IMG/VR virus record: IMGVR_UViG_3300051212_001285
Coordinates: 1-30,304 of that record
DNA: 30,304 nucleotides
Reading direction: 5' to 3' (one strand)
DNA from: a virus
Below, one piece after another: positions 15,526-23,769 of this stretch. The position numbers were made by a program, and so were the translations under genes. The stretch's first letter is position 1. Each line of letters begins with the position of its first letter. The notes beneath the pieces were generated by a model that ran no database searches, was not told where the DNA came from, and saw only the letters and a program-made list of their open reading frames with translations.

Positions 15526-15983
15526 TGAGAAGAACAGCTAGTGAAGTTTTACATGAGTTAGAGATGAGAGTAGCCCGCCTTGAGTCAAAGACTTCCGCGA
15601 CAAGTGGTGGTTCATTTCAGCCTTATGGAGGCAGGTCGCTCCCCTTAAATATCCCTCACCCTACTCTTATAGGTACTTGTGTAATTAAATCCCTTATAGA
15701 GAGGGAGACTGATGATGGTTCAGTCTTTGTGTCTGCTACGGTGGTTGGCGAGGGTGTAGCCTTCAAGTGCTACTATAATGAGTCTAATTATACGAGGGCT
15801 ACTATCGTAGCACAAGATTTACGGAAGCCTGAAGTTCAAGACTTATTGCAGGAAGTTCAATTTCTCTATGATATCCCAAGTGAGCTTACTCCCCAAGAGG
15901 CAGTAGCGGAGGCGGTCTGTTTTGAGGGTGTTCAGGGTAAGACACTTGTTGCGTGTCTTAACAAGTCTCTTCGTCGCAAATAA
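15525..15983 (+). CDS. Tagged small protein 3 of 3
   Basis: This is a 152-residue protein. Its tag, MRRTASEVLHELEMRVARLE, differs in the middle but keeps both conserved blocks (RRTASEV and LEMRVARLE). After a Ser/Gly linker the body is distinct from the other two: a beta-rich part (SVFVSATVVGEGVAFKCYYN) followed by a helical part and a basic tail (LNKSLRRK). No known domain is recognised. It is the last of the three tandem genes. Confidence 0.75.
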   Translation: MRRTASEVLHELEMRVARLESKTSATSGGSFQPYGGRSLPLNIPHPTLIGTCVIKSLIERETDDGSVFVSATVVGEGVAFKCYYNESNYTRATIVAQDLRKPEVQDLLQEVQFLYDIPSELTPQEAVAEAVCFEGVQGKTLVACLNKSLRRK

Positions 15984-16038
15984 ACTCTTACTTTCTAAGA
16001 GTTATAAGAGGGTTGTTACAGAGTGGTTTATGACCACT
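15983..16038 (+). terminator. Two consecutive stem-loops after the tagged genes
   Basis: AACTCTTA (15983-15990) pairs with TAAGAGTT (15996-16003), starting inside the stop codon. AGTGGT (16022-16027) pairs with ACCACT (16033-16038). Neither is followed by a U-tract. Together with the promoter-like sequence that follows, they mark a likely transcription boundary. Confidence 0.35.
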
Positions 16039-16069
16039 AAACAATATTAGAAATAAAACTGACTTTAAG

Positions 16070-16098
16070 TTGGCGTTAGTATATTCATCTGATATATA
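16070..16098 (+). promoter_or_regulatory. Candidate sigma70-type promoter
   Basis: TTGGCG (16070-16075), a 17-nt spacer and TATATA (16093-16098) precede the multi-HTH gene. The start of transcription would be near 16105, giving a leader of about 35 nt. It is the best -35/-10 pair I found in the window. Confidence 0.5.
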
Positions 16099-16138
16099 GG
16101 GTATTATCGTGTGGTGAAATATACATTTGGAGTTTGAA

Positions 16139-16804
16139 ATGGGCAGACAGAAGATAAGTTATGATTTAGCTATTTTGACTGAGGCGGTGTCTTCGGGGAA
16201 GACATATGCAGAGTTGGCTGACTTTTTCAAAGTCTCAATCGGGACGATTAAGAAGTGGCTAAATGAAAGCAATCTTGAAGTTCTTGAGAAATGGAAGAAG
16301 GCTGCTCGTGTTTCTGAGCGTGACTTAAAGTGTAGGCAGATGAGGGCGGAGGGGAAGACATTACAGGAGATAGGGGAGGTTGTGGGGGTAACGCGAGAGG
16401 CTGTTCGGCAATCTTTGAATAAGCAAGGGGTGAAGCCTCTTAGAGTTCTTTCAGAGAAGGCAAAGACTGCAAAGGCGATGAGGGCGGTGCGTTTGGAGGA
16501 GATTAAGACGCTTTATTGGTCAGACATAGAGTCTCTTTTGAGAGACGGTCTGCCCTTAGTGGAGATAAGGGCTCGGTATTCACTTTCGATTCAGCAGGTG
16601 AAGGATTTAAAATTAGGGCAGGTGAGGGCGGCATATGATAATGCTCGGTTAGAGGAGGTAGTTCGTTTGTATGAGGAGGGGCTCAGTATGTCTTTAGTAT
16701 CTGAGCGAACAGGTTATCATATTCAGAGTGTTTTGAGGATACTGAAGAAGCGGGGTGTAAAGAGGCGGGCGAGGCATAGGTGGAACTCAAAGACTAAAAG
16801 TTAA
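16139..16804 (+). CDS. Protein with four helix-turn-helix-like units
   Basis: This is a 221-residue basic protein with four HTH-like units in a row: TYAELADFFKVSIGTIKKWL, TLQEIGEVVGVTREAVRQSL, PLVEIRARYSLSIQQVKDL and SMSLVSERTGYHIQSVLRIL. A basic tail (KKRGVKRRARHRW) follows. Such arrays resemble resolvase/transposase-type or sigma-region-4-like HTHs and suggest DNA binding. ATG 16139 is preferred over the in-frame TTG 16127 because GGAG (16129-16132) lies 6 nt upstream of the ATG and overlaps the TTG codon. Codon use (many AGG, GGG and GAG) differs sharply from the capsid block, consistent with low expression or separate origin. It may regulate phage transcription or bind packaged DNA; the sequence does not decide. 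Confidence 0.75.
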   Translation: MGRQKISYDLAILTEAVSSGKTYAELADFFKVSIGTIKKWLNESNLEVLEKWKKAARVSERDLKCRQMRAEGKTLQEIGEVVGVTREAVRQSLNKQGVKPLRVLSEKAKTAKAMRAVRLEEIKTLYWSDIESLLRDGLPLVEIRARYSLSIQQVKDLKLGQVRAAYDNARLEEVVRLYEEGLSMSLVSERTGYHIQSVLRILKKRGVKRRARHRWNSKTKS

Positions 16805-16812
16805 ATAATACA

Positions 16813-16854
16813 TTTATTCTCTTCAACCATACGTAGAAGGTTGGAGAGAATAAA
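16813..16854 (+). promoter_or_regulatory. 16-bp stem-loop burying the RBS and touching the start codon
   Basis: The arm 16813-16828 (TTTATTCTCTTCAACC) pairs with 16839-16854 (GGTTGGAGAGAATAAA) over 16 pairs, one of them G-U. The loop is ATACGTAGAA. The Shine-Dalgarno GGAGAG is inside the 3' arm, and the last paired base is the A of ATG 16854. As folded, the site would be closed to ribosomes, so translation control, or processing that opens it, is likely. Confidence 0.7.
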
Positions 16855-18644
16855 TGAGCATTTTATCCCAAACAATAAAGTTGGCATATGAGAATCCTCA
16901 TCTGAGGGGGGTTTTGATTCCACTAGTTTCGGATGAGCTAGGTTCTTATAAGTTACGGATAATACTTAAGAAGAGAGCTTCAGAGTCAAAAGCACTTTGG
17001 GATAAGTTATTTGGTTCTTCTCGATTGGCGAGTAACTTTCGTGCTTATTATTTAAATGACCCAGAGGGTTTGATTAGAGCGACAACTGCGAAGGGGGCTG
17101 TGTTTGAAGACCCGAACACAGAGAAAATGAACTCTTTGACGACAACCTATAAGAAAGCGATAGAGGGTCAGGATTGGGCATTACAGGTGATAAATGAGTT
17201 GTACAAAAAGTTTGAAGTTTGGTATGAGGAGAACGCGAGTGAGGAGGAGAAAGAGGAGGTAGAAAAAGATTTTAGCACATTACTATTAAGTGAAATAGGC
17301 GCGATGTCTCAAGCTGAGTACAGGGAACTCAAGAGACAAATTTCGGAGATGGATTGGTCAGATGCTCTTGAAACCCCATTAAAGTTAAGATTGAGTGATT
17401 TAGCTATAGACGCTAGAAGTGCGATGTCCTATGGGAGCTTAATCCGGCGAGATGGTAAAGGTTTGAAGGGCTTTGCAAAGAAGCTGGCAGACGGAATGGC
17501 ATTTTCGACTGCCTCAAGGTTTGAGCGTCTTGGTATGTTAGGGGTTTTGTCTGTAGATCAGGTGGCTTCAAAAACAAGAGAGTTTTTTTGGGATACTGAA
17601 AACCAAAACTCTGTTATAGCCGACTTAATTGTGTGGCGGAAACGTCAGAAATGGGTGTCAGATTTAATGGAGGAGGGGCGGAGTGACGATGAAATTGAGC
17701 GAGAATTAGTGAAAAAAGAAGACGAGTTAAGACGAGAGCTAGATAAATCTATAGGGACGGATTCTCTAAAGAAATATCTTGCCGAAGAGATGGCGCACCA
17801 GACGCAGAAGTTATTATTTGGAGAGATTTTCAAACAAGCGGGTTTAGAAGATGCTCTCGCAGACAAATTAGGGTTCATTCCAAAACAGCTACAACATCTG
17901 CCTATGCGGGGTACTCCGGGTATGGATCTAGTGCTAGATTATGTATCTAAGTACATTACGGATAAAAAAATTGAGGGTATTGTGGCGGCTTCTGGCATGA
18001 AGCACATATATGCTAGGGTTGCAGAGAAAGGTTTTGATAGGTTAGAAGAGGCGGGTTACGAGGATGTTGTGGATGTGATTAGAACATATTTCAGAGAGAC
18101 TTCAGATTTTACAAAGGGAGGGAGAGCGCAAACTGTTGCGGATGTTAACAACAGGTATCAAACACAGATGACGGGCGTAATTAAAAAAATAGATTCTGCA
18201 AGAAGTACTGAGGATTTGTTAGAGGCGTTTCGAGAGATGAACGACATTACACGAAGCTATTTTAGTCAGGGTTTAGCTGAGATAGATAAGACAAAAGAGA
18301 GATACAGCTTAACAAATCGGTTAGAGAAGTTGAAGCCTAAGTCCGAGTCTCTTATGGATGACTTAGTGATTTCAAGAGTTGCCTCGGAGTCGGAGCTTGA
18401 TTTCTATGAGAAATCTTCGATTACATGGCTTACATTGAATAGGTTATTTCAGCAGGCGCTGTTTGACATGAGTATTTCAGAGAACCAAGAGTCTCTTCTA
18501 AAAGAGATGAAAAAAGTAATGCCCAAGAATTTAGAGGTTTCTGGAGAGGATGTTAAGGAGGCTTTCTTGAAGGTAATTGAGGTAGAGAGAAATAAAAAAA
18601 ATAAGAAGAAGAGCAAGGGTACAGCAAAGAAAAAAGTTAAATGA
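16854..18644 (+). CDS. Large probable virion protein with LAYENPHLRxxLIP motif
   Basis: This 596-residue, mostly helical protein ends in a very basic tail (KKNKKKSKGTAKKKVK). Its N-terminus, IKLAYENPHLRGVLIPLV, shares a pattern (LAYxxPxxRxxLIP) with the proteins encoded at 20863 and 23786. [RK]xAS motifs occur in KKRASES, SRLASNF and SRVASES. Several acidic coiled-coil segments are present (for example about residues 260-300). I know no named family for it. The shared N-terminal module and the motifs suggest a virion component, perhaps processed by the prohead protease. The start codon is fixed by the hairpin and RBS just upstream. Confidence 0.7.
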   Translation: MSILSQTIKLAYENPHLRGVLIPLVSDELGSYKLRIILKKRASESKALWDKLFGSSRLASNFRAYYLNDPEGLIRATTAKGAVFEDPNTEKMNSLTTTYKKAIEGQDWALQVINELYKKFEVWYEENASEEEKEEVEKDFSTLLLSEIGAMSQAEYRELKRQISEMDWSDALETPLKLRLSDLAIDARSAMSYGSLIRRDGKGLKGFAKKLADGMAFSTASRFERLGMLGVLSVDQVASKTREFFWDTENQNSVIADLIVWRKRQKWVSDLMEEGRSDDEIERELVKKEDELRRELDKSIGTDSLKKYLAEEMAHQTQKLLFGEIFKQAGLEDALADKLGFIPKQLQHLPMRGTPGMDLVLDYVSKYITDKKIEGIVAASGMKHIYARVAEKGFDRLEEAGYEDVVDVIRTYFRETSDFTKGGRAQTVADVNNRYQTQMTGVIKKIDSARSTEDLLEAFREMNDITRSYFSQGLAEIDKTKERYSLTNRLEKLKPKSESLMDDLVISRVASESELDFYEKSSITWLTLNRLFQQALFDMSISENQESLLKEMKKVMPKNLEVSGEDVKEAFLKVIEVERNKKNKKKSKGTAKKKVK

Positions 18645-18706
18645 CTAGAAATCTTATGGTATAAGAACGAACTTGCGCGCGATTTATCAACTCAAAAGGA
18701 GAAATC

Positions 18707-19729
18707 ATGGAGTTTAAGAAAGGTACCTTTGTATCTCTTGAGGCTCAGACTCAGTTACACTTGGGTCGCTTGGAGAAGAACCTCACTAAAGGCGACATCG
18801 TTGAGTATGATGGCTATACTCTAAAGATGGGTTCTACAGAGGTGGTTATGCCTGAGCTTCGCGGTGGGGTTAAGAGAGGTTGGTTGAAAGTGCTTGAGGT
18901 GTCGGCGGTTTCAGCACCTGTGGCACCTGCCCCTAAGAAGATCACCCCTGTGAAAGAGACAAAAGTAGAGAGCGTCTATGATGAGGAGCGTATTATAACG
19001 AACCTCAAGACAAAGACTGCTGTTGAGGAGGTTGCTCCAAAGAAGTTCCCCCTGAAGGTGGATTCGCAAGATGATGACGAGATTGCTGTTTCACGTGTGG
19101 CAGGGAAGAGCGGGGCTTCTATTTCTTCTGCCTCATCTGCTGAATTAGCTGGTGGGGGTGTTGCGGAGTCGCAGGGTGCAAAGTCTGTAGCAGAGATTAA
19201 GCTGAAGACCGCAAGTAAGCAAAAGCTAATTATTTCAGATGGTGCTCAGATTAGTGCGGAGATGACCAAGTTAGAGAACTTGAGTCGGGATGCAACTCCT
19301 AGTAAGAAGGTAGCGAAAGAGGTTGCTAGGACTGAAGCAGAGATTGATTTTGAAGAGGCAGATTCATCGGTCTTTGAGGAGCCCTCTTTAGACGCAGGTT
19401 TTGACTTGAGTGACGAGGCTTTTGACGAGCTTGAGGGCTTTGACGAGCCTGTAGAGGAAGACTCGTTTATTAAGGAGGCTTCTACGATTTTAGAAGTTTT
19501 GGATGCTCCTGCACCTCCAGCTCAGGGGGCAGTTGCAGTTGGTAAGAGTGACTCAAAAGTAGTGACTCTTCCTTGTGGGATTGATTGGGATATGTCTATT
19601 CAGTGGAAGAAGCGTGCGAACTTAGCGGTTGACCAATATGGTAGTCACCCTGAGATTTTAGCAGATATCCTTGCTGTAGAGGCATCAGGAGTGGTGAACT
19701 TTATTACGAAGTGGCAAGCGTCTAAGTAA
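18707..19729 (+). CDS. Probable virion protein with acidic, Ala/Pro-rich middle
   Basis: This is a 340-residue protein. The first 65 residues form a compact beta-rich domain (GTFVSLEAQTQLHLGRLEKN...VEYDGYTLKMG...MPELRGGVKRGWLKV). A long low-complexity part rich in Ala, Pro, Ser and Glu follows (about residues 70-270), with LKTASKQ, IKEASTI and SRVAGKS motifs. The last 60 residues form a conserved-looking helical domain (GIDWDMSIQWKKRANLAVDQYGSHPE). Two ordered ends joined by a disordered acidic linker suggest a structural or core protein. The RBS is AAAGGAG at a good distance. No enzyme motif is visible. Confidence 0.68.
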   Translation: MEFKKGTFVSLEAQTQLHLGRLEKNLTKGDIVEYDGYTLKMGSTEVVMPELRGGVKRGWLKVLEVSAVSAPVAPAPKKITPVKETKVESVYDEERIITNLKTKTAVEEVAPKKFPLKVDSQDDDEIAVSRVAGKSGASISSASSAELAGGGVAESQGAKSVAEIKLKTASKQKLIISDGAQISAEMTKLENLSRDATPSKKVAKEVARTEAEIDFEEADSSVFEEPSLDAGFDLSDEAFDELEGFDEPVEEDSFIKEASTILEVLDAPAPPAQGAVAVGKSDSKVVTLPCGIDWDMSIQWKKRANLAVDQYGSHPEILADILAVEASGVVNFITKWQASK

Positions 19730-19741
19730 TAAAACTTTTAT

Positions 19742-19775
19742 GAGAGGAACCCTTTAAATAGGAAGGGTTCCTCTC
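19742..19775 (+). promoter_or_regulatory. 13-bp perfect stem-loop before a start codon
   Basis: GAGAGGAACCCTT (19742-19754) pairs perfectly with AAGGGTTCCTCTC (19763-19775). The loop is TAAATAGG. The only purine-rich SD candidate (GGAAGG, 19761-19766) is at the loop/arm border, and ATG follows after one base at 19777. It could double as a 3'-end structure for the upstream gene. Confidence 0.65.
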
Positions 19776-19776
19776 T

Positions 19777-20382
19777 ATGATAAAGTTATCCAATAATGTA
19801 AAGTCAGAAATTAAAGCAAGCGTTTTAGAGATAGCTGATGCAACCTTAATCAAGTTAAGGCGAGATGCAGAGTTAGCTCTAGAAGACATTCTTAATAAAT
19901 TTGGGGTCAGGGTTGTATCGTTTCAAGTTAAGCCTAATTTATACTCCAACATTCACTTACGAGGGAGTGAGAAGAGTAAAAAGATTTACTTATTCAACGA
20001 GGACTTTACTCTACAAGATTTGATTAATAAAATGCCTATGATTTTGCGTATGGCAGAGAAGTATGGGAAGATATTAGAACATGATATATTGGGGTGGATT
20101 TTACAACATGGTTCTATTTTGTCAGAGAGCGTTGGTGATAAATTAAGATATAATGCCTTAAAGTTGAAGGCTAACTATCAGAGGCGCAAGATATTGAGAA
20201 AAGGCAAAAAAGCGGTGGCATATCTAGGCTTAGTAGTCTCTATTGTGGGAGTCATCCCTGCTTCTTTATTTATTTTGGGGTTGTCTTTTTTTACAAGAGA
20301 TGTGGATATAGAGGGGTTTTTTGACGCAATCCGAGAAAGGTCTTCCCTCAAAGAAGACTTAGAATATATCAACTTACTATAA
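19777..20382 (+). CDS. Hypothetical protein with a membrane-type segment
   Basis: This is a 201-residue protein of unknown family. The first 110 residues are mixed alpha/beta and charged. A basic stretch (YQRRKILRKGKKA) then precedes a strongly hydrophobic segment (AYLGLVVSIVGVIPASLFIL, about residues 147-166), and a charged tail follows. This looks like one membrane helix or a hairpin with a cytoplasmic N-terminus. It lies among probable virion genes, so it could be an injected or membrane-associated protein. The start is set by ATG 19777 right after the hairpin. Confidence 0.65.
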   Translation: MIKLSNNVKSEIKASVLEIADATLIKLRRDAELALEDILNKFGVRVVSFQVKPNLYSNIHLRGSEKSKKIYLFNEDFTLQDLINKMPMILRMAEKYGKILEHDILGWILQHGSILSESVGDKLRYNALKLKANYQRRKILRKGKKAVAYLGLVVSIVGVIPASLFILGLSFFTRDVDIEGFFDAIRERSSLKEDLEYINLL

Positions 20383-20393
20383 GGGAGTTTATA
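20367..20393 (+). promoter_or_regulatory. Weak hairpin with AAGGG in its loop at a start codon
   Basis: TATCAACT (20367-20374) pairs with AGTTTATA (20386-20393) with one mismatch. The loop TACTATAAGGG contains both the upstream stop codon and the SD. The final pair uses the A of ATG 20393. The geometry matches the stronger start-site hairpins. Confidence 0.4.
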
Positions 20394-20833
20394 TGAGAAA
20401 TAAGAGAGCGTCAAGTCAAGCCTCTTGGTCTATTCTAGCGGGGGGTGTCTCAGAAGCGAGGGTAGAGGCATATCGTCTTCATTTAGCCATCAATCAAATG
20501 ATAGAGGCTTTGAAGACTTCGCCCGCGATAGAAGAGATTTACCGACTTACAGGAGATAACTTTTTAACTATCCCTGATGCCCTTGCGAATATAGAGCGTC
20601 ATCTTGATAGGACAAACTATGCGTTAATCACGATGGGTAGTGATTTCTATCGTCAGAGATTACCTCATAGTGACAGAGAAATGGTGGACCTTGTGTCTAA
20701 GTATAATCCTGCTCCTTCTGCTGCTCGTTATAAGAGTTCAGCTAGATTAGCCTCTGAGATGAAAGAAGTGAGAGAGAGGATTACACGCCTTACCAAGACT
20801 GCCGAGTATCTCCATCTCAGAAATAATAGGTAA
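20393..20833 (+). CDS. Small helical probable virion protein
   Basis: This 146-residue helical protein begins MRNKRASSQASW and later has SARLASEMKEVRERITRL, so it carries two [RK]xAS motifs. The C-terminal 45 residues look like a basic amphipathic helix or coiled coil. I do not recognise the family. It starts 10 nt after the upstream stop with AAGGGAG as the RBS. Location and motifs suggest a minor virion protein. Confidence 0.65.
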   Translation: MRNKRASSQASWSILAGGVSEARVEAYRLHLAINQMIEALKTSPAIEEIYRLTGDNFLTIPDALANIERHLDRTNYALITMGSDFYRQRLPHSDREMVDLVSKYNPAPSAARYKSSARLASEMKEVRERITRLTKTAEYLHLRNNR

Positions 20834-20862
20834 CTCAATAGAGTGACAGAAAGGACTACAAA

Positions 20863-22128
20863 GTGATTGCTAGAGAACTACAGAGCTTTTTGAGAGACTA
20901 TCCTGATTCAAAATCAGTCTTCAAGTCTGTGTTTAAGACTCGAACTGCTTCTCAAGGTTTAAAAAAGTCAGATGTTATACATCTTGCATACAAGATACCT
21001 AAACTACGTAGTTATTTAATTCCTCAGATTGTCAAAACTGCGTATTTCCAAGAAAGTGAGTTCGTGAAAGAGTTCGAAGGTCAGAGATTTAAAATTGATG
21101 GGGTGGAAAGAGCTTGGTCAACCATACTCAATTATCAATCTGACCCTGATAGTCCTTTCCACAATAGTGCTAAAAAGCTGGTAAACCAGCTACACTCAAA
21201 ATGGTATGGCGCTCAGAGTGCGGAAGTGACTGTGGATCTTCTTTCATCTCCTGCTAAAACGCTAAAAAAACGATTTAGGGAAATTAAATCCAACTCTCAG
21301 GAGTTTTTAAAATCTGTCTCTTCTACCGTTAAAAAGGAACTAGAAGCGCCGCTTTTAGATGTTGCAGATAAGTTAGCCTCAAAAACATTTGAAAATTCAG
21401 GTCCCGTTAAGGGAGCAAAATTCATGTTTAATGCGGTGTTTGATGTTATTGATATGCATCAAAATATAGCTAGAGGAGCCGCACAAAAATACATAGATAT
21501 GGCGACAGAGAAGGATAAAAGTATTTCTATAAAGACTAAAGATGGTTTAGTCAGCGGTTCTGCTATGGCTAAGAAAGCCGCCCTTAAAACCTGTCAGGGG
21601 TTATTTAAAGGAATTAAAACAATAACAGAGGTTCAGGCTTGGATTGTAAACAAGCCAATGAAGCCTATTACTGCTACAATGGCTGTGGGCTTTGCGACTT
21701 TAGGTGCTGTGGTTGGAACTATGGGTGCTGTAGCAGGAGGTTCTGCAAAAGTTGTCACCTCAGGTTTGAAGAAACTTCGGTCTAGAGATACGAAAGGGAA
21801 AACAGCTTCCGAGAACGGAAACTTGTTGATAGATATGTTTGGTGACTTCTTTGCCCATATAGATGGGGAATCTATAGAAGCACTACTTCCTTATGTTAAG
21901 GAGGATGGTTCTTTTGATAGTGGGCGCTTTGAATCTGATTTGACTAGTCAAATGAAAGGGAAGGATTTCAAATCAAAAATCATCGAGATACTAGAAGAAC
22001 ATTTTGGAGATATGCCAAATAAAAAAGATGACGAGGTTTCTGAGGATGCTGGTTCAGAGGAAGAAGAGAAGTCCCGAAAGACATCTAAAAAGGCTCACTT
22101 ATATAGTAGCTCGTTAAGGTATCTTTGA
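20863..22128 (+). CDS. Probable virion protein, paralogue of the protein at 23786
   Basis: This is a 421-residue protein. It shares with the 397-residue protein at 23786 an N-terminal LAYKIPKLRSYLIPQIVKTA-like segment, the motif TILNYQSDPDSPFHNSAKKL, a long central helical region, a hydrophobic Gly/Ala-rich stretch (about residues 279-300, ATLGAVVGTMGAVAGG) and the C-terminal pattern ESIEALLPYVKEDGSF. KTASENG is present after the hydrophobic stretch. The end is acidic, then Lys-rich. The start is GTG 20863 with AAAGGA upstream. The hydrophobic stretch could insert in a membrane, as in ejection proteins, but this is inference. Confidence 0.7.
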   Translation: MIARELQSFLRDYPDSKSVFKSVFKTRTASQGLKKSDVIHLAYKIPKLRSYLIPQIVKTAYFQESEFVKEFEGQRFKIDGVERAWSTILNYQSDPDSPFHNSAKKLVNQLHSKWYGAQSAEVTVDLLSSPAKTLKKRFREIKSNSQEFLKSVSSTVKKELEAPLLDVADKLASKTFENSGPVKGAKFMFNAVFDVIDMHQNIARGAAQKYIDMATEKDKSISIKTKDGLVSGSAMAKKAALKTCQGLFKGIKTITEVQAWIVNKPMKPITATMAVGFATLGAVVGTMGAVAGGSAKVVTSGLKKLRSRDTKGKTASENGNLLIDMFGDFFAHIDGESIEALLPYVKEDGSFDSGRFESDLTSQMKGKDFKSKIIEILEEHFGDMPNKKDDEVSEDAGSEEEEKSRKTSKKAHLYSSSLRYL

Positions 22129-22188
22129 TACCTTAAAAAAACTTTTATAGGTGACTATATTCGGTTCTCAAATTAGGTAGGGGTGATT

Positions 22189-22243
22189 GATTCTCTATAT
22201 AGACTAACTCTTTAAAGAGGAGAGCTATGATGTATAGAGAATC
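22189..22243 (+). promoter_or_regulatory. 11-bp inverted repeat enclosing RBS and start codon, with an inner hairpin
   Basis: GATTCTCTATA (22189-22199) pairs perfectly with TATAGAGAATC (22233-22243), which is already inside the coding region. The enclosed 33 nt contain the palindrome CTCTTTAAAGAG (22208-22219), the SD GAGGAGAG and both possible ATG codons (22227, 22230). Formed together, the two stems would block initiation. Confidence 0.6.
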
Positions 22244-23756
22244 CGCATTTCAATCAGAAATAAAACAGATAGAGGCTGTTTTAGCCTCTTCACGAGGTGC
22301 GCCTCTTAGAGTCTTTAAGAAATACATTCAAACTTCTTATTTCTTTACTCGGCTGAGAGAGCGCAATCCTAGAGGCTGGGAGCTTGCAGTTAAAAAATGT
22401 TATCTTCAGATATTCAGTAGTTCGGGGTTGAGAATGGCTGGTGTACAGCCACTTCAAGATTTAGCGGGTGTTAAGACTTGGGTGACAAAGACACGCCAAG
22501 ATGGTGTGAACAATGACACGAGGTCTCCTGAGAAATCTCGTATGGATTATGAGGATGGGAAGCCTCAGAGAGATAGGGTACTGCCTTTACCTGATGGACA
22601 CCCGAAAGGCAGGGATGAGTATAGAGCAGGACCTCCTGTTTTAAACACTCCCTCAGATAGTAGCGGTTCGCCTACTACATATAGCGTCAAAAATAATCCA
22701 AATGCGATACCGAATCAGCCAGATGGGAAGCCATTACATCAAAGACCGAGGTCATCGGGCTTACCCGGAGATCAATATGGAGTGCCTTATATAGATGCTT
22801 CTAAGACAACGGGTCTTTCTAGGCGTACTATGACAGGAAGGGCGATTCCGAGCGCACGCATTCGCTATACAGCACCGAGGCGTAGGCAGCGAGTTTGGAA
22901 GGGTCAACTTAAGAGGTTGTATCAGAGGCGAAAATTAAAAAATAGAGCGAGGAATAGGTCACTTTTAAAGGCATATCGAAAGAGATACTACGCTAAGAAT
23001 AGACATAAAATCTTGAGGTATCAGTCACATTATAGAAAGCATAAAAATCTCCACAAGAGATTGAATGGGGGTGGCTTATCAAGTCAAAAACAGAAGAGTA
23101 TTAGAGACCGCAAGACTCGAAATCGGCGTGCAAGTTTAATACGATTGGCAGTCAGAAAAGTTTATTCTAGGATGTATAGAACCTTTATATTCAAGGCATT
23201 ACATACAATACCTACAGAAAGGTCTATCAATATGAACTCTCAGCTATGGGCGGAGCTTTTGGGGTTTGCAAGGTCAAATTCTAGGCGTACTCGTGTGGCT
23301 TCCTCTCAGGCGTACGACATGGCTACTTTGCAGGTATTATTAGCTGTTTTAAGAGGCGTTCATTGGTCGCATTGGACTTCACATTGGCAGGTTAAAGGAG
23401 ACAACTCTTACGGGGATCATCTCTTGATGCAGAGATTGTATGAGGGGGTTATAGAAGAGATAGATACTTTAGCGGAAAAGATAGCCGGAACATATGGGTC
23501 TGATGCGCTCAATCCTGTTGATCAGGCTCAGATTATGGCGAACAAGCTGTTGCCGATTGCTGAAATACAGAGTCAGGGAGACCCAATAGAGAGGGCGCTC
23601 TTTGTAGAAGAGGCTTTGCAGAAGATATTTAAGGTCATCTACAAAAACCTGAAGGAGCGAGATGCTCTTACACTAGGTCTTGATGACTTTATTATGGCTA
23701 CTGCTAACCAACATGAGACTTACTTATACCTTCTCCGCCAAAGAACTTCAAAATAA
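22227..23756 (+). CDS. Dps-type ferritin domain fused to a Pro-rich and Arg/Lys-rich N-terminus
   Basis: This is a 509-residue fusion. The C-terminal 150 residues match Dps, the DNA-binding ferritin that oxidises and stores iron: His386 (SHWQVKG), His398 (GDHLLMQ), Asp413 and Glu417 (EEIDTLAEKI) keep the 12, 15 and 4 residue spacing of the E. coli Dps ferroxidase site. Before it lies a Pro/Gly-rich linker (RVLPLPDGHPKGRDEYRAGP), then about 110 residues of extreme basic charge (PRRRQRVWKGQLKRLYQRR, KRYYAKNRHKILRY) that should bind DNA. The N-terminal 70 residues are helical with LASSR. TRVASSQ precedes the Dps part and could be a cleavage point releasing it. An enzyme carried in the head to protect DNA or act on entry is plausible. 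It lies between two paralogous genes. Confidence 0.85.
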   Translation: MMYRESAFQSEIKQIEAVLASSRGAPLRVFKKYIQTSYFFTRLRERNPRGWELAVKKCYLQIFSSSGLRMAGVQPLQDLAGVKTWVTKTRQDGVNNDTRSPEKSRMDYEDGKPQRDRVLPLPDGHPKGRDEYRAGPPVLNTPSDSSGSPTTYSVKNNPNAIPNQPDGKPLHQRPRSSGLPGDQYGVPYIDASKTTGLSRRTMTGRAIPSARIRYTAPRRRQRVWKGQLKRLYQRRKLKNRARNRSLLKAYRKRYYAKNRHKILRYQSHYRKHKNLHKRLNGGGLSSQKQKSIRDRKTRNRRASLIRLAVRKVYSRMYRTFIFKALHTIPTERSINMNSQLWAELLGFARSNSRRTRVASSQAYDMATLQVLLAVLRGVHWSHWTSHWQVKGDNSYGDHLLMQRLYEGVIEEIDTLAEKIAGTYGSDALNPVDQAQIMANKLLPIAEIQSQGDPIERALFVEEALQKIFKVIYKNLKERDALTLGLDDFIMATANQHETYLYLLRQRTSK

Positions 23757-23769
23757 TATAAGTCCACTT

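Noticed and set aside
16127-16138. TTG start for the multi-HTH gene
   Set aside because: The TTG overlaps the GGAG that serves the ATG at 16139, so the ATG is the better start.
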